NCBI GenBank assembly: GCA_027886885.1
Contig: JAPCJP010000003.1
Coordinates: 20,526-77,047 of the forward strand
DNA length: 56,522 nt
Direction of reading: 5' to 3'
Source of the DNA: Nitrososphaerota archaeon
GTDB lineage: Archaea > Thermoproteota > Nitrososphaeria > Nitrososphaerales > Gagatemarchaeaceae
The first letter of the stretch is position 1. The number at the start of each line of letters is the position of its first letter. Shown here piece after piece: positions 9,606-17,118 of this stretch. The notes beneath the pieces were generated by a model. That model was not told the origin of the DNA. It saw nothing but the letters and a program-made list of their open reading frames with translations, and searched no databases. The position numbers were made by a program, and so were the translations under genes.

Positions 9606-9842
9606 TTGGCCATGAAGCTGCTGATACTCGAGGCTGTGATATCGGCCGTCTACGTATTCGATGCTTCCACGTCTCCGATCCTTCACATCTCCCTGCTGTA
9701 TCTGACGATCCTGTACCTCGTTTCACTGCTCGAAATAACCGGGGTTCTCAAATTCCTCACCTACCTCGTCCGGAGAACAAAGAGTTCAGGTGTTGGCTCA
9801 GAGCACGGAGGAACGGCAACGGCTTTCTGGTCAACCTACTAG
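9606..9842 (+). CDS. Small membrane protein
   Basis: The 78-residue product may start at TTG 9606 or ATG 9612. The TTG matches the leaderless spacing from the inverted-repeat promoter. Two hydrophobic stretches (about residues 4-18 and 26-52) suggest one long or two short membrane helices, followed by a basic RRTK patch and a Gly/Ser/Thr tail. No family is recognised. Confidence 0.5.
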   Translation: MAMKLLILEAVISAVYVFDASTSPILHISLLYLTILYLVSLLEITGVLKFLTYLVRRTKSSGVGSEHGGTATAFWSTY

Positions 9843-9950
9843 CCTCCGCTCTCCCTTGCCGAAACAGCGTACCCTTTCTTTCAGGAATTCTAGGTCGCTC
9901 AGGACGGCACGTAAAGGGCCCCTGACTCGGTATACTCTGAGAGACTAACT

Positions 9951-9969
9951 TAGTAGCGAGAAACTACTA
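9951..9969. promoter_or_regulatory. Palindromic operator upstream of the MhqO-like gene
   Basis: TAGTAG (9951-9956) and CTACTA (9964-9969) form a perfect 6-bp inverted repeat around the spacer cgagaaa. It sits directly upstream of a strong TATA box (9971-9980). A regulator bound here would occlude the BRE region. The gene pair downstream resembles a regulon that in Bacillus is controlled by the MarR-type MhqR, so a MarR-like repressor is the natural candidate; none is encoded nearby. Confidence 0.5.
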
Positions 9970-9970
9970 G

Positions 9971-9980
9971 CTATATATTA
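9971..9980 (+). promoter_or_regulatory. TATA box of the MhqO/MhqD-like operon
   Basis: The sequence ctatatatta is a strong TATA box centred about 28 nt upstream of the ATG at 10004. The spacing predicts a leaderless transcript. Confidence 0.65.
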
Positions 9981-10003
9981 GAGACCGCCGCCACCGAGCT
10001 CAG

Positions 10004-11101
10004 ATGACAATAAGCAGCCAATCTTTGGAGGGCCTCGTCACAGGTCTGCACCACATCACTCTGGTCACTTCCAACGAAGCGACGAATCGGCGTTTCTACA
10101 CGGAGGTCCTCGGCCTCAGGAGGGTCAAGCTCAGCGTGAACCAGGACGACGTCTTCCACAGACACCTATTCTACGCGGACGACAAGGGAACGACCGGGAG
10201 CGCAATCACCTTCTTCGAATGGCCCGACCTTCCACCGGGCGCCGTAGGTCTCGGCTCACCCCACCATCTCTCATACAGGGTACGAAGGGCCGACGCCATC
10301 GCAGGCTGGGTCTCCTGGCTCGGGTCGAACGGAGTTAAGGTAAGCCCGCCCATCGGGCGCGGTGACCACATCTCTGTGTACCTCAAGGACCCCGACGGTG
10401 TCACCATCGAGATAACCGCTCAAAACGAGGATTCCCTGTCGGCGGACTATCTTGCGGCCGAGGCGAAGAAGGTCTCCCCGCCGCAGAACATCCTGCCGGA
10501 GATGCGCCTCCTGGGTTTCGACCATGCGAGCCCGATCACCTCGGACGGCGCTCTCACGAAGAAGTTCTTCGAGAAGTTCCTCGGGCTGAAGAGCAAATCC
10601 ATCCTCCCCAACCCCGACCAGAAGGGCGGCCAAATCACGGCCATCGGGAACGCTGAACGTCCAGAGTTTCTGCGCTACCTTGGGTCGCAGGTCACCCCCG
10701 ACGGTTTCGTGGGGGAAGGGAGCACCCACCACATAGCGATGGCGGTCGAAGAGGACGCTGACCAGCTCAGGCTCATGCGTCACCTCGACGAGACCGGGAT
10801 CGGCAACTCGGGGATCATCGACAGGTTCTGGTTCAAGTCTCTGTATTTCCGCGACCCCGACGGCAACCTGCTCGAGGTGGCGACGAAGAAGCCGGGCTAC
10901 ACCGCCGACGAGGGCATCGACAAGCTGGGGACGAGTCTCGTCCTCCCAAAGTGGCTGGAGCCGCGCCGCGCGGAGATCGAGGCGAGACTGAAGCGGACCG
11001 ACGAAGGCAACGCCGCGCACTCGAAGTGGCCGCCCGTCTACAGGACGCCGCCGTCGCCACCCGAAGAGATACCCACTACCCGCCGCGAACAGGAGGCCTA
11101 G
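10004..11101 (+). CDS. VOC-family ring-cleaving dioxygenase (MhqO-like)
   Basis: The 365-residue product has two vicinal-oxygen-chelate modules. Residues about 13-140 begin GLHHITL (His16 or His17 as first metal ligand) and end with the DPDG-x-x-IEI signature carrying the Glu ligand. Residues about 165-300 repeat the pattern, with LLGFDHAS at the start and DPDGNLLEVAT at the end. Length and order match the glyoxalase/extradiol dioxygenase family that includes Bacillus MhqO and MhqE, which act on hydroquinones. The Pro-rich C-terminus is typical. It forms an operon with the hydrolase 4 nt downstream and sits behind a palindrome and TATA box. The quinone substrate is inferred from the pairing, not shown. 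Confidence 0.85.
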   Translation: MTISSQSLEGLVTGLHHITLVTSNEATNRRFYTEVLGLRRVKLSVNQDDVFHRHLFYADDKGTTGSAITFFEWPDLPPGAVGLGSPHHLSYRVRRADAIAGWVSWLGSNGVKVSPPIGRGDHISVYLKDPDGVTIEITAQNEDSLSADYLAAEAKKVSPPQNILPEMRLLGFDHASPITSDGALTKKFFEKFLGLKSKSILPNPDQKGGQITAIGNAERPEFLRYLGSQVTPDGFVGEGSTHHIAMAVEEDADQLRLMRHLDETGIGNSGIIDRFWFKSLYFRDPDGNLLEVATKKPGYTADEGIDKLGTSLVLPKWLEPRRAEIEARLKRTDEGNAAHSKWPPVYRTPPSPPEEIPTTRREQEA

Positions 11102-11105
11102 AACG

Positions 11106-11741
11106 TTGGGCTCAGATTCACAGAAGCTCGGCTTCGTCCACAGGTTCGTACCCTCCTCTGGCAGCCCGACGACGCTCCTGCTTCTTCACGGGACGGGAGG
11201 TAATGAGGAGGACCTTATCCCGCTTGGAAAGAGACTCTTGCCTGGGGCGGCGATACTGAGCCCCAGGGGCAAGGTGCTCGAGAACGGCATGCCGAGGTTC
11301 TTCCGACGTCTGGCCGAGGGGGTCTTCGACACCAACGACCTGGTCAACCGCACAGGCGAACTTGCGGAGTTTCTCGGAAAGGCGTCCAAGGCCTACGGCT
11401 TCGACCCCGCAAAAGTGGTGGCGGTGGGTTACTCCAATGGGGCCAACATCGCCGCATCCCTTCTCCTGCTCCATCCCAACGTCCTCGCCGGCGCCGTACT
11501 CCTGAGGCCCATGGTCCCGTTCAGACTGCAGGGCCTCCCCGACCTGTCGAAGACAAAGATACTCATCGAGTCGGGCACCGACGACGCTCTCATCCCGAGG
11601 GAGCTCCCGGAGGAGCTCTCTGGAATACTTGGGAAGGCCGGTGCTCAGGTGAGCCTGCGCTGGCAGGAAGGGGGAGGGCACACCCTAACCCAGAGCGACA
11701 TCGAGGCGGCGGCCCGTTGGCTCTCGGAGAGTTTCGCATAA
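11106..11741 (+). CDS. Alpha/beta hydrolase (MhqD/carboxylesterase-like)
   Basis: The 211-residue product is an alpha/beta hydrolase of the phospholipase/carboxylesterase type. It has an LLLLHGTGGNE oxyanion segment, nucleophile Ser110 in GYSNGA, a catalytic Asp at 159 or 160 in ESGTDDALIP, and His192 in GGGHTL. In Bacillus the same family (MhqD) is co-regulated with the MhqO-type dioxygenase, which supports a shared role in detoxifying quinone-like or aromatic electrophiles. The TTG start lies 4 nt after the dioxygenase stop, so it is almost certainly co-transcribed. Confidence 0.88.
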   Translation: MGSDSQKLGFVHRFVPSSGSPTTLLLLHGTGGNEEDLIPLGKRLLPGAAILSPRGKVLENGMPRFFRRLAEGVFDTNDLVNRTGELAEFLGKASKAYGFDPAKVVAVGYSNGANIAASLLLLHPNVLAGAVLLRPMVPFRLQGLPDLSKTKILIESGTDDALIPRELPEELSGILGKAGAQVSLRWQEGGGHTLTQSDIEAAARWLSESFA

Positions 11742-11762
11742 GCTCGTTCGTCACCAGCCAAT

Positions 11763-11771
11763 CATTATTAA
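11763..11771 (+). promoter_or_regulatory. TATA box of the zinc-ribbon/PH-like gene
   Basis: The sequence cattattaa is centred about 28 nt upstream of the ATG at 11796, consistent with leaderless transcription. Confidence 0.45.
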
Positions 11772-11795
11772 CCCTCAACACGCCATCGTCGAGCC

Positions 11796-12338
11796 ATGTT
11801 CTGCAGGAAGTGCGGGACTCAGATTCCGGAGGATTCGCTCTTCTGTATCAAGTGCGGCACCCCTGTCCAAACCTCGCAGTCTGAGGCGGGAAACGCGACC
11901 CCCGCCGGGGAGTACATCGAAGTCTTGCAGAAGGTCAAGGCGAAGGACACATTCGATTTCTACGTGACGACCACCAGATTCGTGATGCTCAAGGTCGAGT
12001 CCTCCGGGAGCGGTGTCGGTAGCATGCTCGGCCCGGTCGGAACCCTTGTCGAGATGGGGGTGAGCAAGGCAAAGAAGAAAAAGTACGACGACGACCTCAC
12101 CCTGGACCAGAAGATCAGGCGGGACAAGGCCAACTTTGCGATTGAATTTACCTCCGTCGAGGCGGTAAAACTGGGCAAGGGCAAGCTCGGCGGGAGGATA
12201 CTCCAGGTGAGCTTCAAGAATCTGAAGGGTAGCTCGAAGAAAATCGACATCACCGTGAACGAAGAACAGTTCGATAAGCTCGTGACGCTCCTGCCATCCC
12301 TCCCGGGGATCGGGTCGAAGTTCCAGCTCAAGGCCTGA
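11796..12338 (+). CDS. Zinc-ribbon protein with PH-like domain
   Basis: The 180-residue product starts with a double-CxxC ribbon (FCRKCG at residues 2-7 and FCIKCG at 17-22). A linker leads to a domain at about 38-170 of alternating beta strands with a final helix, including FYVTTTRFVMLKVES, which fits a PH-like fold. A Gly-rich hydrophobic loop (about 70-90) and a KAKKKK basic patch interrupt it. It is soluble as far as I can see. The architecture (ribbon plus PH) is common among uncharacterised archaeal proteins. It converges with the RNase J-like gene. Confidence 0.7.
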   Translation: MFCRKCGTQIPEDSLFCIKCGTPVQTSQSEAGNATPAGEYIEVLQKVKAKDTFDFYVTTTRFVMLKVESSGSGVGSMLGPVGTLVEMGVSKAKKKKYDDDLTLDQKIRRDKANFAIEFTSVEAVKLGKGKLGGRILQVSFKNLKGSSKKIDITVNEEQFDKLVTLLPSLPGIGSKFQLKA

Positions 12339-12343
12339 GGAAT

Positions 12344-13702
12344 CTAACCCAGCACGATGCTCTTTCCCCACCTGGGCAGAGCCACCTTCCCTCTCTTTGT
12401 CATCGAGGAGAAGAGCTCGGGAAACTCTGTGTGCACCGGGATGACAGCCTTGCTACCTATGCCGTTGACGAGGGAGAAGACTCTTTCATTCGGCGCGTGC
12501 CCCGAAGCATGGAGCTGGTGGTAGGAGAAGCCGAAGTGGCCGACCCAGTTGCGGATGACGATCTCGTCCTGCTCTCCCTCTTCGTTGAAGGCTTCCGTGC
12601 TCGCGTGGATGTATGAACCTCCCTTTGCCGGCCTGATGTCGATGAGTTCCGGGAAGGCCCACTGGTCCAGGTGCAGGAAGAGAGAATCCTGCTCCTTCCT
12701 GACATCCTCCGCTGTGAAGCCCTCGTTCAGGAACGCCCTTTCCCACTTGAAGTACTCGCCGTCATCGTAGGTTCCCCCCTTCTTTCGCCTGATGTAGACC
12801 AGGACGTCCTTCCCGACCCGAGGCACGCGCAGATTCTCGTCCCTAGAGAGTTCCGAGAGCAGACTCGCGATCTTCATCGAGACCACGAGCCTCCTCCCCG
12901 TCTTTTGGCACGCTCGGTAGAATGACAGAATCCTGTCGACGTCGTTACCCCTGAACGAGGAGAAGATCAGTCCTCTGCTCTTTGCGAGTATCGCCTCGGT
13001 CTCGCTCTCCACGTCGGCCTCGCTGACCTCTTTCTTGCGGGCACGCTCAGACACCCTGGTCCCCTCGGTGACGAGGGCGATGGGTTTCGCGGCGGCGGCT
13101 CCTTTGACAAAGTCTTCGGTCATGGACCCCATCGGGCCGTGGAACCTGAAGTCCCCTGTGTAGGCTACAGGGCCCTCAGAGGTGTGGAGGATGAACCCGT
13201 AGGCTCCGGGGATGGAGTGGTCGACATGTATGGGCTCGACGTCCAGGCCTCCCACCTGAAAATGGTCGCCTGTGCGGAAGGTCCTCAGCTCGCGGTCGTC
13301 GAGGGGCGAACCGCTAGATTCGCTAGCGGCCTTGTGCAGCAGTTTGGTGGTGGCTCCGCAGTAGACGGGGATGCTCGGGTCGAGGAGGTTGATCCTCCCC
13401 ATGTGGTCGTAGTGATAGTGGCTCAGGATGACGGCGTCGAACTCCGGGGCGGCGTGCTTGATGGCAGCGTTCCTGAGAGAGACCTCGGAGTAAAGCCCCT
13501 TGAGCGCGGGGAGGATGCCGAACTCCAGATAGTCCCCGACTCCGTTCACCTGCCTCGGTTCGATGCTCGATGAGAAAAAATCTGTCCCTTCGGAGAACCC
13601 CGCTCCAAAGTCCAGGAAGACGCGGGTCCCACGGTCCTCGACGAGGATCTTGTTGCCGCCTATCTCGCCCACCCCGCCGTAGCAGGTTATCGTTACGGCC
13701 AT
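12344..13702 (-). CDS. RNase J-like metallo-beta-lactamase nuclease
   Basis: The 452-residue product has the metallo-beta-lactamase signature HYHYDH at 95-100 (His95, His97, Asp99, His100). It also has the further ligands HVDHSIPGAYG, TGDFRFHG and a C-terminal HASGHA block that fits the beta-CASP motif region. RNase J-type enzymes degrade RNA exonucleolytically or endonucleolytically; in archaea they act mainly 5' to 3'. The long insert between about 210 and 340 fits the beta-CASP domain. A TATA-like TTCTTATAGAC about 25 nt before the ATG supports this start. It could also act on another phosphodiester or ester; the sequence alone does not settle the substrate. Confidence 0.8.
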   Translation of the reverse strand: MAVTITCYGGVGEIGGNKILVEDRGTRVFLDFGAGFSEGTDFFSSSIEPRQVNGVGDYLEFGILPALKGLYSEVSLRNAAIKHAAPEFDAVILSHYHYDHMGRINLLDPSIPVYCGATTKLLHKAASESSGSPLDDRELRTFRTGDHFQVGGLDVEPIHVDHSIPGAYGFILHTSEGPVAYTGDFRFHGPMGSMTEDFVKGAAAAKPIALVTEGTRVSERARKKEVSEADVESETEAILAKSRGLIFSSFRGNDVDRILSFYRACQKTGRRLVVSMKIASLLSELSRDENLRVPRVGKDVLVYIRRKKGGTYDDGEYFKWERAFLNEGFTAEDVRKEQDSLFLHLDQWAFPELIDIRPAKGGSYIHASTEAFNEEGEQDEIVIRNWVGHFGFSYHQLHASGHAPNERVFSLVNGIGSKAVIPVHTEFPELFSSMTKRGKVALPRWGKSIVLG

Positions 13703-13761
13703 GTGCTATTTTGACGTGCTCTGTCTATAAGAACCTAGAAGAGCTGGTCCGACCGGTGAGG

Positions 13762-14385
13762 TTAGGCGGGTCTCCAACTTTCGACCCTCGCCGCCAGGCT
13801 CGTCCTGACCTCCGGCCACTCGTCCTTCGTGATGGAGTACATCATCGTATCCCGGAACGTCCCGTCCCGCCTGATGCGGTGGTTCCTGAGCTTCCCTTCG
13901 AACCTGGCGCCAAGTTTGACGATGGCCCGCTGGGACCTTAGGTTGTTGTTGTCGGTCTTGATTTGCACGCGGATAGCGCCCCAGTCTTCGAAGGCGTGAC
14001 TAAGGAGTAGGAACTTGCATTCGGGGTTGACCGCGGTCCCCTGGGCTCCGACGGAGTACCACGTCCCTCCGACCTCGACCCCCTTGTGGGAAGCCTGGAT
14101 GTCCATGTAGCGAGTGCTCCCTACTATGCTCCCAGCCCCGCCATTTGCGGCCAGCGGCGAGCCCGGCCTGAGCTTCACGACGAAGACGAACTCCTCCCGC
14201 TTCTCCCATGCCCTCTGGGAAGCTGCGAACCAGCTCTCCGCTTCTTTCCTGTTGGTAATGGGCGCTGCCATCCACCTCCAATCTACCTCCCGGCCAGCCT
14301 GAACGACCTGGTCGAGGTGTTCCCAAGCCAGCGGTTCGAGCTCGACGTACCTTCCAGCGAGAACGCAGGGCGCGAGCTCCTTCAT
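13762..14385 (-). CDS. GNAT acetyltransferase (RimJ/RimL type)
   Basis: The likely start is ATG 14385 (207 residues), 26 nt below the TATA-like GCTGAAATAAGG. A longer frame upstream is open but would begin ahead of the promoter. The core begins with a short L-x-GRYVELEPL strand. The acetyl-CoA region VGAQGTAVNPECKFLLLSHA follows, then the strand-helix pair typical of RimJ/RimL (IQIKTDNNNLRSQRAI, with N-x-x-S). These enzymes usually acetylate N-terminal amines of ribosomal proteins or small amines. The substrate is unknown. It is divergent from the thioesterase gene. Confidence 0.85.
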   Translation of the reverse strand: MKELAPCVLAGRYVELEPLAWEHLDQVVQAGREVDWRWMAAPITNRKEAESWFAASQRAWEKREEFVFVVKLRPGSPLAANGGAGSIVGSTRYMDIQASHKGVEVGGTWYSVGAQGTAVNPECKFLLLSHAFEDWGAIRVQIKTDNNNLRSQRAIVKLGARFEGKLRNHRIRRDGTFRDTMMYSITKDEWPEVRTSLAARVESWRPA

Positions 14386-14405
14386 AGTCGGCCGCGGACG
14401 ACCTC

Positions 14406-14416
14406 TCCTTATTTCA
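14406..14416 (-). promoter_or_regulatory. TATA-like box of the GNAT gene
   Basis: On the minus strand this reads CTGAAATAAGG, centred about 26 nt before the ATG at 14385. It decides the shorter start for the acetyltransferase. Confidence 0.4.
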
Positions 14417-14458
14417 GCATATCCTGGAGTTGGCGCATCGGTACTGACAAACTCTATC

Positions 14459-14980
14459 TTGCGCGACGGCAAAGGCGGCGCTGTGAAGGCCAAGGAACCG
14501 TCGGCGAAGGGGAACGCATCGGTCGTCCTGAGGTCGATTCGTCAGCGGATCAAGGATGGCACGAAACCTCCCATCGCCAAGCTCGTGGGCTTCACCCTGA
14601 CGCGGGTCGGCCCCGGTTGGGCCTGGGTCGAGATGGACGCGGGCCCCGAACACGCCAACCCCATGGGCACCCTCCACGGAGGCATTTTCTGCGACATCGC
14701 AGATGCAGCGATGGGCATGTCCTTCGCCAGCCTGCTGGAAGCGGAAGACTCGTTCACGACCATCGAGATTAAGGTGAACTTCCTCCGCCCGTTCTGGTCC
14801 GGGCACCTGATCGCCAAGGGAAGGATGCTGAAAAAGGGACGCTCCCTCGGGCTGGCAGAGTGCAGGGTCGTGGACGAGCATGGGCGGCTCGTGGCATATG
14901 CCACCTCCACCTGCATGACCGTCCTCGCCGCGAAGGGGGGAGAGATGAAGCGCGAACGTCTGGACCGAACCGGTCACTGA
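14459..14980 (+). CDS. PaaI-family hotdog thioesterase
   Basis: The 173-residue product has the PaaI/YdiI hotdog motif N-P-x-G-x-L-H-G-G (Asn67, His73, Gly74, Gly75), followed by an acidic residue in the DIADAA helix. The later part has the FLRPFWSG strand and the final GxSLGLAE strand that close the hotdog fold. Such enzymes hydrolyse acyl-CoA thioesters and act as dimers or tetramers. The track start is TTG 14459; GTG 14483 is an alternative that would shorten the basic N-terminus. Its stop overlaps the stop of the convergent PPK2 gene by 7 nt. Confidence 0.85.
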   Translation: MRDGKGGAVKAKEPSAKGNASVVLRSIRQRIKDGTKPPIAKLVGFTLTRVGPGWAWVEMDAGPEHANPMGTLHGGIFCDIADAAMGMSFASLLEAEDSFTTIEIKVNFLRPFWSGHLIAKGRMLKKGRSLGLAECRVVDEHGRLVAYATSTCMTVLAAKGGEMKRERLDRTGH

Positions 14981-15792
14981 CCCAGGTCCATCTTCGCCTT
15001 GTCCAGCTTCGGATAGTGCATCTTGAGGTCCTCGAGCATCTTGACGAGGATGGTCGAGATGACCAGGTCCCTGAACCACGGATGGTTCGAAGGGACCACG
15101 TACCAGGGCGCCCAGGGGGTGCTGGTCCTCTCGAGCGCGTCTTCGTAGGCCTTCATGTATTGGTCCCAGAATTTCCTCTCACGGACGTCGAACATGCTGA
15201 ACTTCCAGTGCTTTGTGGGGTCATCGAGCCTGTCCTGTAGCCGCTTCACCTGCTCCTTCTTGGAGATGTGAAGGTAGAACTTTACGATCGTCGTCCCCTC
15301 CTCCGTGAGCTCCCGTTCAAAGTCGTTGATCTCCCCATAGCGGGGTCTCCAGACCTCCTTCGGCACTAGCCCGTGGACCCTCTCGACGAGAACGCTCTCG
15401 TAGTGGCTCCTGTTGAAGATGGCCATTTCCCCCTTCTCCGGGGCGTGCGAGTGGACCCTCCAGAGGAAGTCGTGGCCAGACTCCTCGGGAGTCGGGACTC
15501 CGAATCGAGTGACCTTCACTCCTTGGGGGTTGACACCCTCGAAGACCCTCCTGATGGTCCCGTCCTTCCCGCCGGTGTCCATGGCCTGAAGGACGACCAG
15601 GACGCTGTGCTTGTGCTCGGCGTACAGCAGCTCCTGCAGGGGGTCCAGTCTCTTGATCAAGGCGCGAACCCCCTCTAGTCCGTCGCTCTTCGAGCCGTCG
15701 AATTGGGAGGTGTCCGCCGGGTCCACGTCGTCCAACCTCACCTTCGCCCCAGGACTGACCCGAAAGCCCTTGGTCTTGACCTCCCGGCTCAT
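14974..15792 (-). CDS. ppk2: Polyphosphate kinase 2
   Basis: The 272-residue product matches PPK2-class polyphosphate:nucleotide phosphotransferases. It has the Walker A-like AMDTGGKDG (70-78), the lid sequence with RVHSHAPEKGE, and the Walker B-like FNRSHYES. PPK2 enzymes transfer phosphate between polyphosphate and nucleotides, commonly making ATP, ADP or GTP from the less phosphorylated form. Length is standard for a single-domain PPK2. The ATG is 28 nt below the TATA-like GCTAAAGGCC. It overlaps the thioesterase stop. Confidence 0.95.
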   Translation of the reverse strand: MSREVKTKGFRVSPGAKVRLDDVDPADTSQFDGSKSDGLEGVRALIKRLDPLQELLYAEHKHSVLVVLQAMDTGGKDGTIRRVFEGVNPQGVKVTRFGVPTPEESGHDFLWRVHSHAPEKGEMAIFNRSHYESVLVERVHGLVPKEVWRPRYGEINDFERELTEEGTTIVKFYLHISKKEQVKRLQDRLDDPTKHWKFSMFDVRERKFWDQYMKAYEDALERTSTPWAPWYVVPSNHPWFRDLVISTILVKMLEDLKMHYPKLDKAKMDLGQ

Positions 15793-15841
15793 GTGGCGCT
15801 AGAGAGAATCCCGGCCTTTAGCCCTTGCGCGGCCGGCCAAG

Positions 15842-15850
15842 GATTTACAT
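15842..15850 (+). promoter_or_regulatory. TATA box fixing a GTG start
   Basis: The sequence gatttacat is centred 27 nt upstream of GTG 15873. An earlier in-frame TTG at 15825 lies upstream of the box and so cannot be in the transcript. Confidence 0.5.
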
Positions 15851-15872
15851 ACTTTCGGGAAAAAAGCTGGTC

Positions 15873-16058
15873 GTGGCTCGAGCGAGGGTCAGGAGCAGCG
15901 GCATGTCTTCCATCGCGGTAGTGCTCATGGTCGTCCTGGGCGTCTTCACCCTCCTCGAAGTGAACTTCACCATCGGCGCGGCGATCGTCCTCCTGGGTGC
16001 CGGGATGTACGCCTTCAACTGGTGGATGCGGGCGAGATTCGCGCGCCCCATCGCATAG
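15873..16058 (+). CDS. Small two-helix membrane protein
   Basis: From the GTG start the product has 61 residues. A short basic N-terminus (ARARVRSSG) is followed by two hydrophobic helices of about 18 residues each, with a VNFT turn between them, and a basic Arg-containing C-terminus. The start was chosen because the TATA box at 15842-15850 fits it and excludes the earlier TTG. No family is recognised. Confidence 0.5.
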   Translation: MARARVRSSGMSSIAVVLMVVLGVFTLLEVNFTIGAAIVLLGAGMYAFNWWMRARFARPIA

Positions 16059-16063
16059 TGTCG

Positions 16064-16351
16064 CTAGTCTGTCTTCCTGGCGTTCATCAGGAGTTTGGCC
16101 CGCTGCTGGCACTGGGTGGCACGGTCAGCGTAGGCCTTCCAGACCGAGTAGTTGTCTTGACCCTTGGCCAAGAGCAGGAGTATGTCGGACGCCTTCAAGT
16201 AACCCAAAATGGCTTCCTCTGAGCTTCCGGACTTTTCCTTGGCCACGGCCTCCGTTATCAATTGGCCGGCGTACCATTCGATCTTCTTGAGCTTCGAGAG
16301 TCCCGCGTTTTGCTGCGGTGCAGGGGCGGTAGTAGTCTTCGCGGTCGACAT
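16064..16351 (-). CDS. Stand-alone MIT-domain protein
   Basis: The 95-residue product is essentially one MIT-like three-helix bundle after a short Ala/Thr/Pro/Gln tail. It follows the pattern of the N-terminal MIT domain of archaeal CdvC/Vps4. Helix 1 has LITEAVAKEK, helix 2 has SSEEAILGYLKASDILLLLA, and helix 3 has YADRATQCQQRAKLL. MIT domains bind the MIM motifs of ESCRT-III/CdvB proteins. There is no AAA+ domain in this gene and no cdv gene in the window. I infer a possible adaptor or regulator of Cdv-type division or membrane remodelling. It is divergent from a secreted-protein gene. Confidence 0.7.
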   Translation of the reverse strand: MSTAKTTTAPAPQQNAGLSKLKKIEWYAGQLITEAVAKEKSGSSEEAILGYLKASDILLLLAKGQDNYSVWKAYADRATQCQQRAKLLMNARKTD

Positions 16352-16466
16352 TGGCCTTAAACCGGGCCATCGACCGAAAAGCCTGCTGTGTCATTATTAT
16401 TGAACAAAGACGCGAATTTGGCGTCAACCTCGTCCGATGACCTGCTCGAGGAATCCACCGCAAGGA

Positions 16467-16476
16467 CGAAATACCA
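16467..16476 (+). promoter_or_regulatory. TATA-like box fixing a TTG start
   Basis: The sequence gaaataccat lies about 28 nt upstream of TTG 16500. An upstream in-frame ATG (16437) precedes the box and is therefore unlikely to be used. Confidence 0.45.
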
Positions 16477-16499
16477 TATGCGATTCCGCGGGTGCGGCG

Positions 16500-17084
16500 T
16501 TGAAGACCGAACAGCCGGAGCCCCACAGCTTCAGGATAAGCGGGAAGGTCCTGATCCTGATCATCGTGGTGGCGACCGTCGCAGGCATCGCGCTCACGGC
16601 CGCCTCCTTCTACCTGAACGCTGCTCCGACCAAGACCACCTCGATGTTGGGCACACTGACGGTGAACAGCGGAGGACAGCTCGACGTACCTGCGAGCTAC
16701 ACGGCCACGTACAACGTCTCCCTCAATTCAAACGAAGGGAGCGGGACCATGAATTTCACCCTCATCAGCAAGACCAGCGATGCCCTCACGATGCACAACT
16801 TCACCATCACCGATGTTGTGGCCAACGCATACAACCTCAACATGACGGTCTCCGGGCAGGCGGTAGAACTGTCTTGGATCAACAACAGCACCGTCTGGAA
16901 GCAGAACAACGAGAGCTACTTTGCGTCCTGGGGTCCCGCAGCTCCCGCGGATGAACTGGTGGGGACGATTTCGCCCACGGACTTCCCCGGCCTCCAGCCA
17001 GCGTACTACGTAGTCCTGATACTCACGGTGCCGGCCCAGCCTGCCGACACGATCCCGTTCGAAATCGGAACTGGGCCGACCTAG
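16500..17084 (+). CDS. Single-TM protein with extracellular beta domain
   Basis: From TTG 16500 the product has 194 residues. A polar N-terminus of about 14 residues is followed by one membrane helix (about 16-36) and a Thr/Asn/Ser-rich exterior domain of about 155 residues that looks like a beta-sandwich. Several N-x-S/T sequons are present. There is no Cys or lipobox. It resembles the many uncharacterised archaeal surface proteins anchored by an N-terminal helix. The start choice rests on TATA spacing. The amidase gene follows 34 nt later. Confidence 0.6.
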   Translation: MKTEQPEPHSFRISGKVLILIIVVATVAGIALTAASFYLNAAPTKTTSMLGTLTVNSGGQLDVPASYTATYNVSLNSNEGSGTMNFTLISKTSDALTMHNFTITDVVANAYNLNMTVSGQAVELSWINNSTVWKQNNESYFASWGPAAPADELVGTISPTDFPGLQPAYYVVLILTVPAQPADTIPFEIGTGPT

Positions 17085-17118
17085 CGGACGCACGCAGTTA
17101 ATAATCGCCCGAGGGGAC

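Noticed and set aside
14386-14493. N-terminal extension of the GNAT gene
   Set aside because: It overlaps the thioesterase start and lies upstream of a TATA-like box at the usual distance from ATG 14385.
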